In this document: piece after piece, positions 25,946 through 35,408 of the stretch
How positions within the stretch are numbered: position 1 is the stretch's first letter
How the letters are laid out: every line of letters starts with the position of its first letter
DNA from: Nostoc foliaceum FACHB-393
Lineage (GTDB): Bacteria; Cyanobacteriota; Cyanobacteriia; Cyanobacteriales; Nostocaceae
DNA: 64,000 bases
Reading direction: 5' to 3'
Assembly (NCBI RefSeq): GCF_014698505.1
Contig: NZ_JACJTD010000006.1
Location: 62,001-126,000 of the forward strand
Position numbers and translations under genes: made by a program
Notes under the pieces: generated by a model
What the model was told of the DNA's origin: nothing
Database searches by the model: none
The model's input: the letters and a program-made list of their open reading frames with translations, nothing else

Positions 25946-26914
25946 TTACAAACTAGTTCCCATAAAATCCCTGCCTTGTGTTCCCGACAGCCACCTTTTT
26001 CGCCAACGGGAGGTAGTTTCCAGCGAAGAGGTTTGTTGCTCTTGTTGTCGCCGCATGACTATGACTTCGGTTGAATCGCTCAATTCCGGATCGCGATAGG
26101 GAATGGCAGCACGGGTTAGTAAGTGTTCTTTTTCAGCTTGCGAGAGGGAAGTGAGTGCTGTTAGAGGAGAGCTATGGTTTAGCCCGTAATAAGTGCTGGG
26201 TACTGAGTGGTATTTAGACTCGATACTACCAGAATGTGCTGCCACGGTACCAGGCGATCGCCTTCCCACAGGTGGTGTAGAACCGATGATTAAGCCAGCA
26301 GACAAAAGTGCTGTGCGTATAGCAGCAGAACAAGAATAGGTGGCTAATAAACCATCTTGATGTAAACAAAATGACAGTTGTTTAATAAATTCAACAGTCC
26401 ATAATTGAGGACAATGTGGTGGTGAAAAGGGATCGAGGAAAATTGCATCTGCCCAGAAACCGGACTGACGTACTACCGTGATTGTAGTTCTAGCATCGCC
26501 AATTAGTAGCTTTGCTTTTAGACAAGGTGTTTGCACATAATGCTCAAAAGCTAGCTGGGACAAACTTTCAATATAGTTACAGTTCCAATTGTCGAATAAG
26601 TGATGAGCGATCGCAGCTTGTGGCACTGCTGGATTCAGTTCTAAACCGATTACTTCAACACAACAACTAGGATTCATTGCCCAAATTGTCTGCAAAGCAG
26701 CAGCTGTGTTATATCCTAGACCATAACAAATATCCAACAGCCGCAAGACCGGTTTATGCGCCGCTGTAGCCAGTTGAGTCGGTTCCACAAATTTGAAAAA
26801 ACTCTCCTGCTGCGCTCCATGATGGCTGTGAAAGGATTCACCAAACTCCTGAGAGACAAAGGTGAAGGAACCATCTGCTGTTAGCTTAGGTGTAAAATTC
26901 TCTAAGTCTGACAT
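25946..26914 (-). CDS. mnmD: tRNA U34 methyltransferase, MnmD (stand-alone MnmC N-domain)
   Basis: SAM-dependent methylation of nm5(s2)U to mnm5(s2)U at the tRNA wobble base. 322 residues from the ATG at 26912-26914 (an upstream TTG would add 11). LTADGSFTFVSQEFGESFHS is the substrate entry motif, LDICYGLGYNTAA the SAM loop, and DAIFLDPFSPPHCPQLW the catalytic Asp motif; RRSPGTVAA also fits the family. The FAD oxidase half of E. coli MnmC is absent, as in plants and many bacteria. The C-terminal ~30 residues are weakly conserved. It is divergent from the rhodanese gene with only 25 bases between starts. Confidence 0.85.
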   Translation of the reverse strand: MSDLENFTPKLTADGSFTFVSQEFGESFHSHHGAQQESFFKFVEPTQLATAAHKPVLRLLDICYGLGYNTAAALQTIWAMNPSCCVEVIGLELNPAVPQAAIAHHLFDNWNCNYIESLSQLAFEHYVQTPCLKAKLLIGDARTTITVVRQSGFWADAIFLDPFSPPHCPQLWTVEFIKQLSFCLHQDGLLATYSCSAAIRTALLSAGLIIGSTPPVGRRSPGTVAAHSGSIESKYHSVPSTYYGLNHSSPLTALTSLSQAEKEHLLTRAAIPYRDPELSDSTEVIVMRRQQEQQTSSLETTSRWRKRWLSGTQGRDFMGTSL

Positions 26915-26939
26915 CTTACAAAAAACTAAATAATGACCA

Positions 26940-27761
26940 ATGTCCAATCCTCAATTTGTTGTTTCGCCAGCTTGGCTGCTTGAACATCTAGAAGATCCGC
27001 AAGTCGTTATTGTGGATTGTCGCTTTTCTTTAGCCGATTCACAACTAGGACAACAACAGTACCAAACAAGCCATATAGAGGGATCATATTACTTAGATTT
27101 GAATCAGGATCTTTCCAGTCCAGTAGGTAAGCATGGCGGGAGACATCCTTTACCTAACCCCAATGATATAGCTAAAAAATTTGAGTCGATTGGGGTAAAT
27201 TACCAAAAAACTTTAGTTGTAGCTTATGATGATTCGCGCTTTGCCTTTGCAGCTCGTTTATGGTGGCTTTTGCGCTATCTAGGACATGAGCAAGTAGCAG
27301 TGCTCGATGGAGGCTTTTCTGGATGGCAAAAAGCTGGGTATCCTGTTACAGATGTTGTACCTCAACCACAGATGGGTAAGTTTGTAGCTCAAGTGCAAAC
27401 CGAAAAGGTGGTAGATATTACAGGGGTGAAAAGCCGGAAAGAGAGCCAAGAGGTAGTATTGGTAGATTCAAGAGAAAGCGATCGCTACCGAGGTGAACGA
27501 GAACCAATTGATAAAATTGCTGGACATATACCCGGCGCAGTCAACTATCCCTGGCAAGAAGTTACAGACTCTTCCGGCTACCTACTCCCTCAAGAAGAAC
27601 AATACCGTCGGTGGGAGAAGCTAGAAACAGCCGAAGAAATCTTGGTATATTGCGGTTCTGGGGTTACTGCTTGCGTAAATTTACTTTCTTTAGAATTAGC
27701 TGGCATTACCAAGGGTAAACTTTATGCGGGCAGCTGGAGTGATTGGATTTCTTATTTATAG
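26940..27761 (+). CDS. Sulfurtransferase (tandem rhodanese)
   Basis: 273 residues with two rhodanese domains. The first (about 5-130) lacks a Cys in its loop (AYDDSRFAFAARLWW); the second ends in the active loop CGSGVTAC, with the first Cys as persulfide carrier. The CGSGVTA loop is typical of mercaptopyruvate/thiosulfate sulfurtransferases of the SseA type. Cytoplasmic. ATG at 26940. The start lies 25 bases from that of mnmD on the other strand, so both promoters must overlap the opposing genes. A role in feeding sulfur to wobble thiolation is possible but only inferred from position. Confidence 0.9.
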   Translation: MSNPQFVVSPAWLLEHLEDPQVVIVDCRFSLADSQLGQQQYQTSHIEGSYYLDLNQDLSSPVGKHGGRHPLPNPNDIAKKFESIGVNYQKTLVVAYDDSRFAFAARLWWLLRYLGHEQVAVLDGGFSGWQKAGYPVTDVVPQPQMGKFVAQVQTEKVVDITGVKSRKESQEVVLVDSRESDRYRGEREPIDKIAGHIPGAVNYPWQEVTDSSGYLLPQEEQYRRWEKLETAEEILVYCGSGVTACVNLLSLELAGITKGKLYAGSWSDWISYL

Positions 27762-27803
27762 TCATTAGTCATTAGTTTTTGACAATTGGACTTTGGACAA
27801 ACT

Positions 27804-29111
27804 TCAAAACCGACCTAATTGCAAACTGTAATTAATACTGAAGAACCAGCCATCAAAATCAATGTTTTCGACGGTTGAACTACCTAAACTTGCTCCAGCC
27901 TGTACATTCAAATTACTGGTATCGGATATTCGGTAATTTAAGTGCCCGAATAGCCGATGAAATTGGTCTTCTCGATCGCGCTGTGTAAAGTCCGAGAAGT
28001 TCACCTGGTAATCAATACCAACCTGGAGAGGTTTTTGCAAGTAGTAGTTCAGAGACACCCAAAAGGAATTGATTATCCGATCGCGACTTTGGGGATCAGC
28101 AAAATTCACACTCAATTCGTAGAAGCTATCTAGCGTTAATTTTGGAGTTAAGGGATCTCGCCGTCCCAAAGACAGTTGCAGAGAATTCTCATTTAAAAAG
28201 CGATCGCCTGCTTTAAAGCTATCCAAGCGATCACTGTTGTTAGCATAAAATAACTGTTGATTGCTCCAACTGATTTCTCCGTACATTCGCTGCGATATAT
28301 GCTGGTAAAGACTGAGATTAAATCTTATCTGGTTGTAATGATATTGTGACTGATTTATATAACGAATGAGATTGCCATCAATTGAAGCGTTTAAAAAAGT
28401 CTTAGATGTCAAAGGGAAATATGCAGAGGTTAGCGTCAGTCCAGAAATAATTAAACCATCTTCTATGGGACTATCATTTGAGGAAAAAATATTAGTCGTC
28501 TGGAAGTAACCTACACGGCCCTGTAGATAGCCGATAGGTTTAAACTGAGGTAAGATTTGGGGTTGTTCTATCGGTTTTGGTAGCTGTTGTTCTAGGGGTC
28601 GCAGCCGTACACGCAATCCCAATTCGCGATCGCTATCAGACTCAGGTGGTTGTTTTGGCGATCGTAGCAACTGTATTAGCCTCTCTAGCCTTTGGGACTG
28701 ATTTATTTGAGGTGGATTCAACACTTCCTCTTTTGAGTCTGGAGGAGATGCAGGCAAAACACTTGGCTGCGATTCTAGCTGTGGCGGGTCATTTTGCTTT
28801 TGAGTCTCTCCAAATTCTCCGGTTGGATCTGGATTGGTAGGTGAAATTTCTGTTGTTTCCTGTGCCAGATTTAACCGCGTATGGGAATCTAAAGTTGGTA
28901 ACTCACTCGACTGCTTGCACAAAGAGTTAATTACCTCTTGCTCTAAATTCTGACATAGCTGATAAGTTACCTGTGTGTTTGCTAAATTTTTAGGATGCCA
29001 AATATCTGTATTTGCAGATTCTGCCGCATCTACTCTAATGCAACACCAGCTCCCACCACTGGACGCTAAAAAAATACAAAAAAACAAATTCTTCCAGTTT
29101 TTGAGTCGCAT
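27804..29111 (-). CDS. Outer-membrane beta-barrel protein
   Basis: 435 residues. A signal peptide (MRLKNWKNLFFCIFLASSGG, cut near VDAAES) is followed by a Pro/Gln/Ser-rich stretch to about residue 190. The C-terminal ~250 residues alternate polar and hydrophobic side chains (FLNASIDGNLIRYI, QIRFNLSLYQHI, YGEISWSNQQLFY), consistent with some twelve beta strands, and the last residue is Phe, the barrel assembly signal. No named porin family recognised. ATG at 29109-29111. Divergent from the FecR gene across 560 bases; cyanobacterial FecR-repeat genes are often next to barrel genes, so a linked envelope role is possible. Confidence 0.75.
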   Translation of the reverse strand: MRLKNWKNLFFCIFLASSGGSWCCIRVDAAESANTDIWHPKNLANTQVTYQLCQNLEQEVINSLCKQSSELPTLDSHTRLNLAQETTEISPTNPDPTGEFGETQKQNDPPQLESQPSVLPASPPDSKEEVLNPPQINQSQRLERLIQLLRSPKQPPESDSDRELGLRVRLRPLEQQLPKPIEQPQILPQFKPIGYLQGRVGYFQTTNIFSSNDSPIEDGLIISGLTLTSAYFPLTSKTFLNASIDGNLIRYINQSQYHYNQIRFNLSLYQHISQRMYGEISWSNQQLFYANNSDRLDSFKAGDRFLNENSLQLSLGRRDPLTPKLTLDSFYELSVNFADPQSRDRIINSFWVSLNYYLQKPLQVGIDYQVNFSDFTQRDREDQFHRLFGHLNYRISDTSNLNVQAGASLGSSTVENIDFDGWFFSINYSLQLGRF

Positions 29112-29669
29112 CTGTTAGATTGCGTTGATCGCATTTGGCAAATGTAGACCCACAAGCTGTATCAGAAGTTCCGATTTAGAAAATACAATTGAGTGCATAT
29201 ATCTTAACCTTGTAGGTATATACTGAAACTACAAACTAAAATTGCTGCTTTTCGGATTGTTCTCCAGATTTTTGCAAAACTGAGATGATGCGATAAAGAT
29301 TATTATGTTCAGATTTAGTTAAATACAGCCAGTAAGTCACTTCACAACACATCCCTAAGAACTTCTTCTCACTGTATCTGATCTGCTTATCTTATTAGAA
29401 TCAATTATATGTAAGGTACTTTTCATTTAATTGTTGATATCAATTACTAACTTTTAAATTTGTCAGAGATTTTATTGCATATAATATAAGTTTAAGAATA
29501 AAAATTTAAATAAACTATATATGAATATGATTCACTTTTTGTCTATTTTATCTATTAAATGTAGACAAAATTACAAATAATTTTACTAAATAAACTTTCT
29601 ATAACAATTATCAGCAGCTTAAACCTTTAACTTTTTTGGTATTAGTTGAAATTCACAAATTCTCAAACT
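29112..29669. other. AT-rich divergent intergenic region
   Basis: Between the barrel gene and the FecR gene. About three quarters A+T, with runs such as ATAATATAAGTTTAAGAATA. It probably carries both promoters. No RNA or small protein gene recognised. Confidence 0.5.
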
Positions 29670-31160
29670 ATGTTTCATAAATCGTTTCCACTATTAGTGA
29701 TTGGTTTATGGGGAGTTATAGTACTGCCTTTGCCAAATAGGGTAAGTGCCATAACTCCTCTAACGCGAGCGGAGATTCAGAACCTCCGCAATATGGTACA
29801 ACTGATACCCAAAGATAAACTCAAGAAACGTCCCGCACGCAAATTAGATGCAATGATTCCTGGAGACGGGCTGTCAACTGGTCGAGCTTCTCTAGCAGAT
29901 TTGCGTTTTAATGATGGCTCTTTGGCACGAATTGGAGAACAGGCGTTATTTCAATTTTTGCCGAAGACTCGTGACTTTAAACTGTCAAATGGGACTGTGT
30001 TACTACTCATCCCACCAGGAAAAGGGCAAACACGCATACAAACACCAAATGCAGCAGCAGCAATTCGTGGTTCAGCATTATTTGTACGCTACGACCAACA
30101 AACAGACACTACGATTGTGGGTGCACTGACAAATAGTGGCATTGAAGTTTCTAACAAAGAAGCTTCTGAAACTCAGGTGTTGGAAGCAGGGCAAATGGTG
30201 ATTATAGTTAAAGGGAAATTTGAGAGATTATATGATTTTGATCTGAGAAATTTTTATGAAACTAGCCAACTGGTTCGGGAACTTGATTTGAACAGGCAAA
30301 GTCCTGTGCCTACACCTGATCCTGCAATCACTAGTGTTCAAGCTGAGACTGCTGCGGCTTTAGAAGCACAGCCACCCATAAAAGGCGAGGGAGTAATTGA
30401 AAACCCCTCTTTTGTGCAGCTAACTCCTACACCCGACACCCCAACTGAGACAAAACCCGACACCCCAACTGAGACAACACCCGTAACCTCAACTGAGAAA
30501 AAACCTGACACCCCAACTAAGACAACACCCGTAACCTCAACTGAGGCAAAACCCGACACCTCAACTAAGACAACACCCGTAACCTCAACTGAGAAAAAAC
30601 CTGACACCCCAACTAAGACAACACCCATAACCTCAACTGAGAAAAAACCTGACACCCCGACTGAGACAACACCAGATACCCCACCTAAGACAACACCTGT
30701 AACCTCAACTGAGAAAAAACCTGACACTCCAACTAAGACAACACCCGTAACCCCAATTGAAAAATTACCCAACACCCCAATTGAAGAATTACCCAACACC
30801 CCAATTGAAGAATTACCCAACACCCCGACTGAGACAACACCCATAACCCCGACTGAGACAACACCCGTAACCCCAACTGAGACAACACCCGTAACCCCAA
30901 CTGAGACAACACCCGTAACCCCAACTGAGACAACACCCATAACCCCGACTGAGACAACACCCGTAACCCCAACTGAGACAACACCCGTAACCCCAACTGA
31001 GACAACACCCGTAACCCCGACTGAGACAACACCCGTAACCCCAACTGAGACAACACCCGTAACCCCGACTGAGACAACACCCGTAACCCCAACTGAGACA
31101 ACACCCGTAACCCCAACTGAGACAACACCCGTAACCCCGACTGACTCTCCAAGCACATAA
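29670..31160 (+). CDS. FecR domain protein with long Thr/Pro repeat tail
   Basis: 496 residues from the ATG at 29670 (an in-frame TTG lies eight codons upstream). Signal peptide MFHKSFPLLVIGLWGVIVLP cut near RVSA, then a FecR domain (about 55-185: STGRASLADLRFNDGSLARI, GKGQTRIQTPNAAAAIRGS, VLEAGQM). From about residue 250 to the end there are roughly thirty eight-residue units of the TETTPVTP and TEKKPDTP kind, encoded by near-identical 24-base repeats, as in exported or wall-spanning linkers. FecR domains in cyanobacteria occur in periplasmic and surface proteins and here carry no sigma-factor partner. Both other frames across the repeat stay open, but only this one has a signal peptide and domain. 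Confidence 0.85.
   Translation: MFHKSFPLLVIGLWGVIVLPLPNRVSAITPLTRAEIQNLRNMVQLIPKDKLKKRPARKLDAMIPGDGLSTGRASLADLRFNDGSLARIGEQALFQFLPKTRDFKLSNGTVLLLIPPGKGQTRIQTPNAAAAIRGSALFVRYDQQTDTTIVGALTNSGIEVSNKEASETQVLEAGQMVIIVKGKFERLYDFDLRNFYETSQLVRELDLNRQSPVPTPDPAITSVQAETAAALEAQPPIKGEGVIENPSFVQLTPTPDTPTETKPDTPTETTPVTSTEKKPDTPTKTTPVTSTEAKPDTSTKTTPVTSTEKKPDTPTKTTPITSTEKKPDTPTETTPDTPPKTTPVTSTEKKPDTPTKTTPVTPIEKLPNTPIEELPNTPIEELPNTPTETTPITPTETTPVTPTETTPVTPTETTPVTPTETTPITPTETTPVTPTETTPVTPTETTPVTPTETTPVTPTETTPVTPTETTPVTPTETTPVTPTETTPVTPTDSPST
30427..31140. repeat. 24-bp tandem repeats within the FecR gene
   Basis: About thirty copies of CCAACTGAGACAACACCCGT + AACC and variants. The 3' third is almost uniform (differences mainly CCAACT/CCGACT), while the 5' part mixes AAAAAACCTGAC and GTAACCTCAACT types, which suggests recent expansion at the 3' end. 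Confidence 0.95.
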
Positions 31161-31498
31161 AACTGCTAATGAAGGTACAAGATATTCTGCGAATGCCGAA
31201 CGCGGTTCGTTTTGTCATAATTTTGCGTAAGTCCTGGGGACTTAGCTGCTCCATCGCAGTAGCACATACTTATGCCCGATACCAGATGCAGAACCATGAC
31301 AAATGAATTGTAGTTACTGCCTTTACAGCAACCACAGCAAAAAGTGATATTCCCTACGACTAGAGAACATCTGCTAGCGCTAGATTAAATCAAGGACAGG
31401 ACTTACACAGAGTTCACCAGATATCCTTATATAGTGCAATCACATTTTCTGTGTAAGCTCCCAAGAACTAACTTGTTGCTAAAGAGATATATAAATCT
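31161..31498. other. Intergenic region with inverted repeat remnants
   Basis: Between FecR and gor. It contains TGCGTAAGTCCTG at 31224-31236 and CAGGACTTACACA at 31397-31409, sequences that recur at the ends of small mobile elements in Nostoc. CTTACACAGA (31402-31411) and TCTGTGTAAG (31448-31457) form a perfect ten-base inverted repeat bounding a fold-back element of about 60 bases just upstream of gor. Confidence 0.6.
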
Positions 31499-32875
31499 AT
31501 GACTTTTGATTACGACCTGTTTGTAATTGGTGCGGGTTCTGGAGGTTTGGCGGCTTCCAAACGGGCGGCTAGCTATGGGGCAAAAGTGGCGATCGCTGAA
31601 GATGATTTAGTTGGTGGTACTTGTGTGATTCGTGGTTGCGTTCCCAAAAAACTTATGGTCTATGGCTCTCACTTTCCCGCACTCTTCAGTGAAGCTTCAG
31701 GCTATGGCTGGAAAGTAGGTAATGCCGAGTTTGACTGGGAACATTTCATTACATCTATAGATAAGGAAGTTCGGCGACTGTCCCAACTACACATCAGCTT
31801 TTTAGAAAAAGCCGGAGTTGAATTAATTCCTAGCCGTGCCACATTGCTAGACTCCCATACAGTAGAAGTTGATGGACGCAAAGTTACAGCAGACAAAATT
31901 TTAATTGCTGTTGGCGGGCGTCCCATCAAACCAGATTTACCAGGGATGGAATATGGCATTACCTCTAACGAAATCTTTCATCTAAAAGAACAACCAAAAC
32001 ACATCATCATTCTTGGCGCTGGTTATATTGGCACAGAATTTGCCTGTATCATGCGTGGTTTGGGTTCTGATGTCACACAAATTACCAGAGGTGAAAAGAT
32101 TTTGAAGGGGTTTGATGAGGACATCACTACAGAAATTGAAGAAGGGATGACGAACCACGGAATTCGATTGATTAAGAATAATGTGGTAAAAACAGTTGAA
32201 CGCGTGCCGGAAGGATTTAAACTGACTTTATCAGGCGAAGACCAAGAACCAGTAATTGCCGATGTGTTTTTAGTGGCGACTGGTCGAACTCCCAATGTAG
32301 ATGGACTAGGTTTAGAAAACGCTGGGATTGATGTTGTCGCTAGTTCTATCGAAGGTCCTGGATACGATACCACAAGTGCGATCGCAGTCAATGAATATAG
32401 TCAAACTAGTCAAGCAAATATCTTTGCTGTTGGCGATGTCACAGACCGAATCAATTTAACTCCCGTAGCTATTGGCGAAGGTCGCGCCTTTGCTGATAGC
32501 GAATTCGGCAATAACCGCCGCGAATTCAGTCACGAAACTGTTCCCACAGCTATATTTTCTACCCCAGAAGCCGCGACAGTAGGCTGGACAGAAGCCGAAG
32601 CACGGGAAAAACTCGGTGATGCCGTAAAAATTTTTCGCACTCGCTTTCGCCCCATGTACCATAGTTTGACTGGTAAGCAAGAGAAGATAATGATGAAGTT
32701 GGTGGTTGATAGCAACACTGACAAAGTGCTAGGCGCTCACATGGTAGGTGAAAATGCCGCTGAGATCATTCAAGGTATAGCGATCGCCGTCAAGATGGGC
32801 GCAACTAAAAAAGATTTTGACGCCACCGTTGGTATCCATCCCTCCGCAGCCGAAGAATTTGTCACAATGCGATAA
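31499..32875 (+). CDS. gor: Glutathione reductase
   Basis: 458 residues. Reduces oxidised glutathione in the cytoplasm as part of peroxide defence. FAD site GAGSGGLAASKRA, redox loop GGTCVIRGCVPKK (Cys42, Cys47) identical to plant and cyanobacterial enzymes, nucleotide site LGAGYIGTEF followed by VTQITRGEKIL, where the acidic residue of NADH users is absent and Arg197 could bind the 2'-phosphate of NADPH, and C-terminal HPSAAEEF with the catalytic His. ATG at 31499 with AAAGAGAT ten bases upstream. A related copy is at 11069-12415. Followed 75 bases later by an esterase gene on the same strand. Confidence 0.93.
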   Translation: MTFDYDLFVIGAGSGGLAASKRAASYGAKVAIAEDDLVGGTCVIRGCVPKKLMVYGSHFPALFSEASGYGWKVGNAEFDWEHFITSIDKEVRRLSQLHISFLEKAGVELIPSRATLLDSHTVEVDGRKVTADKILIAVGGRPIKPDLPGMEYGITSNEIFHLKEQPKHIIILGAGYIGTEFACIMRGLGSDVTQITRGEKILKGFDEDITTEIEEGMTNHGIRLIKNNVVKTVERVPEGFKLTLSGEDQEPVIADVFLVATGRTPNVDGLGLENAGIDVVASSIEGPGYDTTSAIAVNEYSQTSQANIFAVGDVTDRINLTPVAIGEGRAFADSEFGNNRREFSHETVPTAIFSTPEAATVGWTEAEAREKLGDAVKIFRTRFRPMYHSLTGKQEKIMMKLVVDSNTDKVLGAHMVGENAAEIIQGIAIAVKMGATKKDFDATVGIHPSAAEEFVTMR

Positions 32876-32950
32876 CTAGGTCATTTGTCATTTGTCCTTT
32901 GAAATCACAATTGACAAATGACTAAGGACGACCCTAACGGGAAAACTTTA

Positions 32951-33592
32951 ATGCTCACCCAGTATATCTACTTGCACGGCTTCGCTTCCAGTCCTAATTC
33001 TGCTAAAGCGCGGGATATAGGCGATCGCTTTACCCAAATTCACACAAAGCTAAAAATTCCCGATCTAAATGCTGGCAATTTTTCGCAGTTGACAATCACT
33101 CGTCAGATGACTCAAGTTGCCGCAGAATTCAGTAATAATTCTACGCCAGTAACGCTCATTGGCTCAAGTTTAGGCGGCTTGACAGCTGCCCACTTGGGAC
33201 AGCAATATTTACAAGTACAACATCTTGTGCTGCTAGCACCAGCTTTTGGGTTTTTATCCCATTGGTTGCCCAAGGTAGGGGATGAAGAAGTGCAGCGTTG
33301 GCAGCAAGAAAAATATATCATGGTCTACCACTATGGGGAGGAGCGAAAGCTTCCCTTAAGTTACGATTTTGTTACGGATGCTGCCCAATACCAAGAGGAA
33401 TTTTTGCAACGTCCTATTCCCACCTTGATTTTGCATGGAAAAAAGGATGAAGTCATCCCCATTGAAGCTAGTCGTAACTTTGGGCGTTCGCGTCCTTGGG
33501 TGAAGTTAGTCGAACTCGACAGTGACCACGCCTTAGGTAATGTTATGGAAGAAATTTGGCAGGCAATTCGCCTCTTTTGCCAATTACCTTGA
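32951..33592 (+). CDS. YqiA/YcfP-type alpha/beta hydrolase (esterase)
   Basis: 213 residues from the ATG at 32951 (MLTQYIYLHGF); an upstream in-frame ATG at 32918 lies in repetitive TGACAAATGACTAAGG DNA and is less likely. YLHGFASSPNSAKAR is the oxyanion loop, LIGSSLGGLTA the nucleophile elbow with the catalytic Ser, LILHGKKDEVIP holds the acid, and LDSDHAL the His. Substrate unknown; E. coli YqiA hydrolyses short acyl esters. Cytoplasmic. It lies between gor and hisC on one strand, but heptamer repeats separate it from both, so an operon is uncertain. Confidence 0.85.
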   Translation: MLTQYIYLHGFASSPNSAKARDIGDRFTQIHTKLKIPDLNAGNFSQLTITRQMTQVAAEFSNNSTPVTLIGSSLGGLTAAHLGQQYLQVQHLVLLAPAFGFLSHWLPKVGDEEVQRWQQEKYIMVYHYGEERKLPLSYDFVTDAAQYQEEFLQRPIPTLILHGKKDEVIPIEASRNFGRSRPWVKLVELDSDHALGNVMEEIWQAIRLFCQLP

Positions 33593-33655
33593 AGCTGTAA
33601 AATATTAGACTCTCACATAAATAATTGTCCTTAGTCATTTGTCCTTTCTTTAGTT

Positions 33656-33694
33656 ACTAATGACTAATGACCAATGACCAATGACTAATTACTA
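33656..33694. repeat. Heptamer tandem repeat (AATGACY type)
   Basis: Five units of AATGACT/AATGACC in the gap before hisC, a characteristic cyanobacterial STRR. Similar short arrays lie at 48690-48720, 55913-55950 and 57074-57093. Confidence 0.75.
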
Positions 33695-33699
33695 AAATT

Positions 33700-34845
33700 A
33701 TGCTTCCCTTTATCCGGTCAGATTTAGCCCAATTTACCGCGTACAAACCTCACCCCAGCAGCGATACAGCCGGAGCTGTCCCCGCACAATTTGATCGGCT
33801 AGATACAAATGAAAGCCCCTATGATTTACCACCTGAGTTAAAAGAGAAGCTAGTCTGGACATATCAGCAAGTAATTGAAACAAATCGTTATCCCGATGGC
33901 GGACATGAAACACTTAAGGATGCGATCGCCGAATACGTCAATGAATCAGCCGATCTCTCAATATCCAATACTGCCGCCAATATCTCTGTGGGCAATGGTT
34001 CAGATGAACTAATCCGTTCTTTATTAATCGCTACCTGTCTAGGAGGAGAAGGTTCAATTCTAGTTGCCAATCCCACTTTCTCTATGTACGGAATTTTGGC
34101 ACAAACTTTGGGTATTCCTATAGTGGCGGTGGGTAGAAATGAAACAAATTTTGAAATTGACTTAGAAGCCGCACAGTCTGCCATTGAACAAACTCAAAAT
34201 CCCCCCATTCGTGTAGTTTTCGTAGTGCATCCCAATTCGCCGACTGCCAATAGTCTAACTGCGGCAGAGTTGGCATGGTTAAAAAGTTTGAGTGAGCATA
34301 TTTTGGTAGTAATTGATGAAGCTTACTTTGAATTCAGTCAAACTACCTTAGTAGGTGAATTAGCACAGCGCCCCAATTGGGTGATATTACGCACTTTTTC
34401 TAAAGCCTTCCGATTGGCATCTCTCCGTGTTGGTTATTGTGTTGCTCATCCCGAAGCGATCGCCATTTTAGAAAAAGTTCGCTTACCTTACAATCTCCCC
34501 AGCTTTTCTATAGCAGCAGCATTAGTTGCTTTACAAAACCGCACACTCTTGCTAGGGTCAATTCCCCAAACCCTAAGTGAACGAGCCAAACTAATCGAAA
34601 TTTTATCCCAGCAACCAGAACTACGAATTACCGCAAGCGCTGCTAACTTTATTTACCTGCGTCTTAAACCAAATGGCTTTAATTCACAAGATGTTGCGTT
34701 AAAAACTTTCCACCAGAAACTTAGGACACTCGGCACTCTTGTGCGACACATTAGCGGAGGATTGCGAATTACTGTAGGAACAACAGAGGAAAACACCCGC
34801 ACCGTTAATCGAGTACAAGCTGCTTTGGCAAATTTGGAATTTTAG
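33700..34845 (+). CDS. hisC: Histidinol-phosphate aminotransferase
   Basis: PLP enzyme converting imidazole-acetol phosphate to histidinol phosphate in histidine synthesis; 381 residues, fold type [17 protein letters not shown] near residue 32 is the N-terminal substrate segment, [12 protein letters not shown] the cofactor phosphate loop, [10 protein letters not shown] the Asp/Tyr PLP contacts, and [16 protein letters not shown] carries the Schiff-base Lys and phosphate-binding Arg. Some genomes have two HisC-type genes, and aromatic or cobalamin-related substrates cannot be excluded. ATG at 33700 right after a heptamer repeat. Converges with the next gene with a gap of eight bases. Confidence 0.9.
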   Translation: MLPFIRSDLAQFTAYKPHPSSDTAGAVPAQFDRLDTNESPYDLPPELKEKLVWTYQQVIETNRYPDGGHETLKDAIAEYVNESADLSISNTAANISVGNGSDELIRSLLIATCLGGEGSILVANPTFSMYGILAQTLGIPIVAVGRNETNFEIDLEAAQSAIEQTQNPPIRVVFVVHPNSPTANSLTAAELAWLKSLSEHILVVIDEAYFEFSQTTLVGELAQRPNWVILRTFSKAFRLASLRVGYCVAHPEAIAILEKVRLPYNLPSFSIAAALVALQNRTLLLGSIPQTLSERAKLIEILSQQPELRITASAANFIYLRLKPNGFNSQDVALKTFHQKLRTLGTLVRHISGGLRITVGTTEENTRTVNRVQAALANLEF

Positions 34846-34853
34846 CAATTCAC

Positions 34854-35408
34854 TCAATAATTAAATCGGTTGTCCACCTCACTGCCCAAACGGCGTACTA
34901 TTCCCACTGTTTGTGGCAGCACACCGACTAAAAGAGCAAAGGCAACATCCGGCAAAAGAGCGACTATTTCTGGCGGAAAGTATTGTTCAAATTGATCGAG
35001 AATCTTTTGAACGCGCTGCCCAGCTACAGGGTTTTCTGTAATTTGTTTGATCAATCGAATCCACTGTCGCCTAATCAAGTAAGCCTTCTGGCGTTCTTCA
35101 TTAGATTCGGGAGTTAATAAAGACAGATTACCTATGGGCAGTGCCCTTTGGCAATCACAATCGTAATCCCCACCCACAGCAGCCCCAGGTCCAGCAAACT
35201 CTGCATGGTAGCGTTTAAAGAGGATTAATCCATTTCGTCTACGACTATTGACAATGAAAACTTCTCCACTGTGTAAACGTGTAAGGATATCCGAGCCTTG
35301 CGACTGCTCAGTTCCATCTGGCATGACAAGAGAGTCAAGGAAACTAGTGTCAGGGTAATAAGTTGATACCATAGATGTCTGATAGCGCCGATGCTGTTCG
35401 CTATCCAT
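34854..35408 (-). CDS. Conserved cyanobacterial protein of unknown function
   Basis: 184 residues from the ATG at 35406-35408 (an in-frame GTG at 35445 would add 13). No signal peptide. Notable features: a Gly-rich turn followed by a Cys motif (GGDYDCDCQR), a basic helical middle (RRQWIRLIKQITE), and a C-terminal hydrophobic stretch IVALLPDVAFALLVGVLPQT that could be a buried or membrane-touching helix. I do not recognise a named family. The well-formed length and non-repetitive composition argue for a real gene. It converges on hisC. Confidence 0.65.
   Translation of the reverse strand: MDSEQHRRYQTSMVSTYYPDTSFLDSLVMPDGTEQSQGSDILTRLHSGEVFIVNSRRRNGLILFKRYHAEFAGPGAAVGGDYDCDCQRALPIGNLSLLTPESNEERQKAYLIRRQWIRLIKQITENPVAGQRVQKILDQFEQYFPPEIVALLPDVAFALLVGVLPQTVGIVRRLGSEVDNRFNY

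Noticed and set aside
25802-26074. 90-codon plus-strand frame overlapping the mnmD 3' end
   Set aside because: Includes an interspersed repeat and the antisense of mnmD; no family.
30338-31254. Minus-strand frames of 272 and 173 codons opposite the FecR repeats
   Set aside because: They are mirror products of the 24-bp repeats and lack a start signal or domain; the plus-strand frame has a signal peptide and FecR domain.
31224-31409. A 186-base MITE between TGCGTAAGTCCTG and CAGGACTTACACA
   Set aside because: The two ends face outward, opposite to the usual orientation of such element ends, so they more likely belong to separate remnants.
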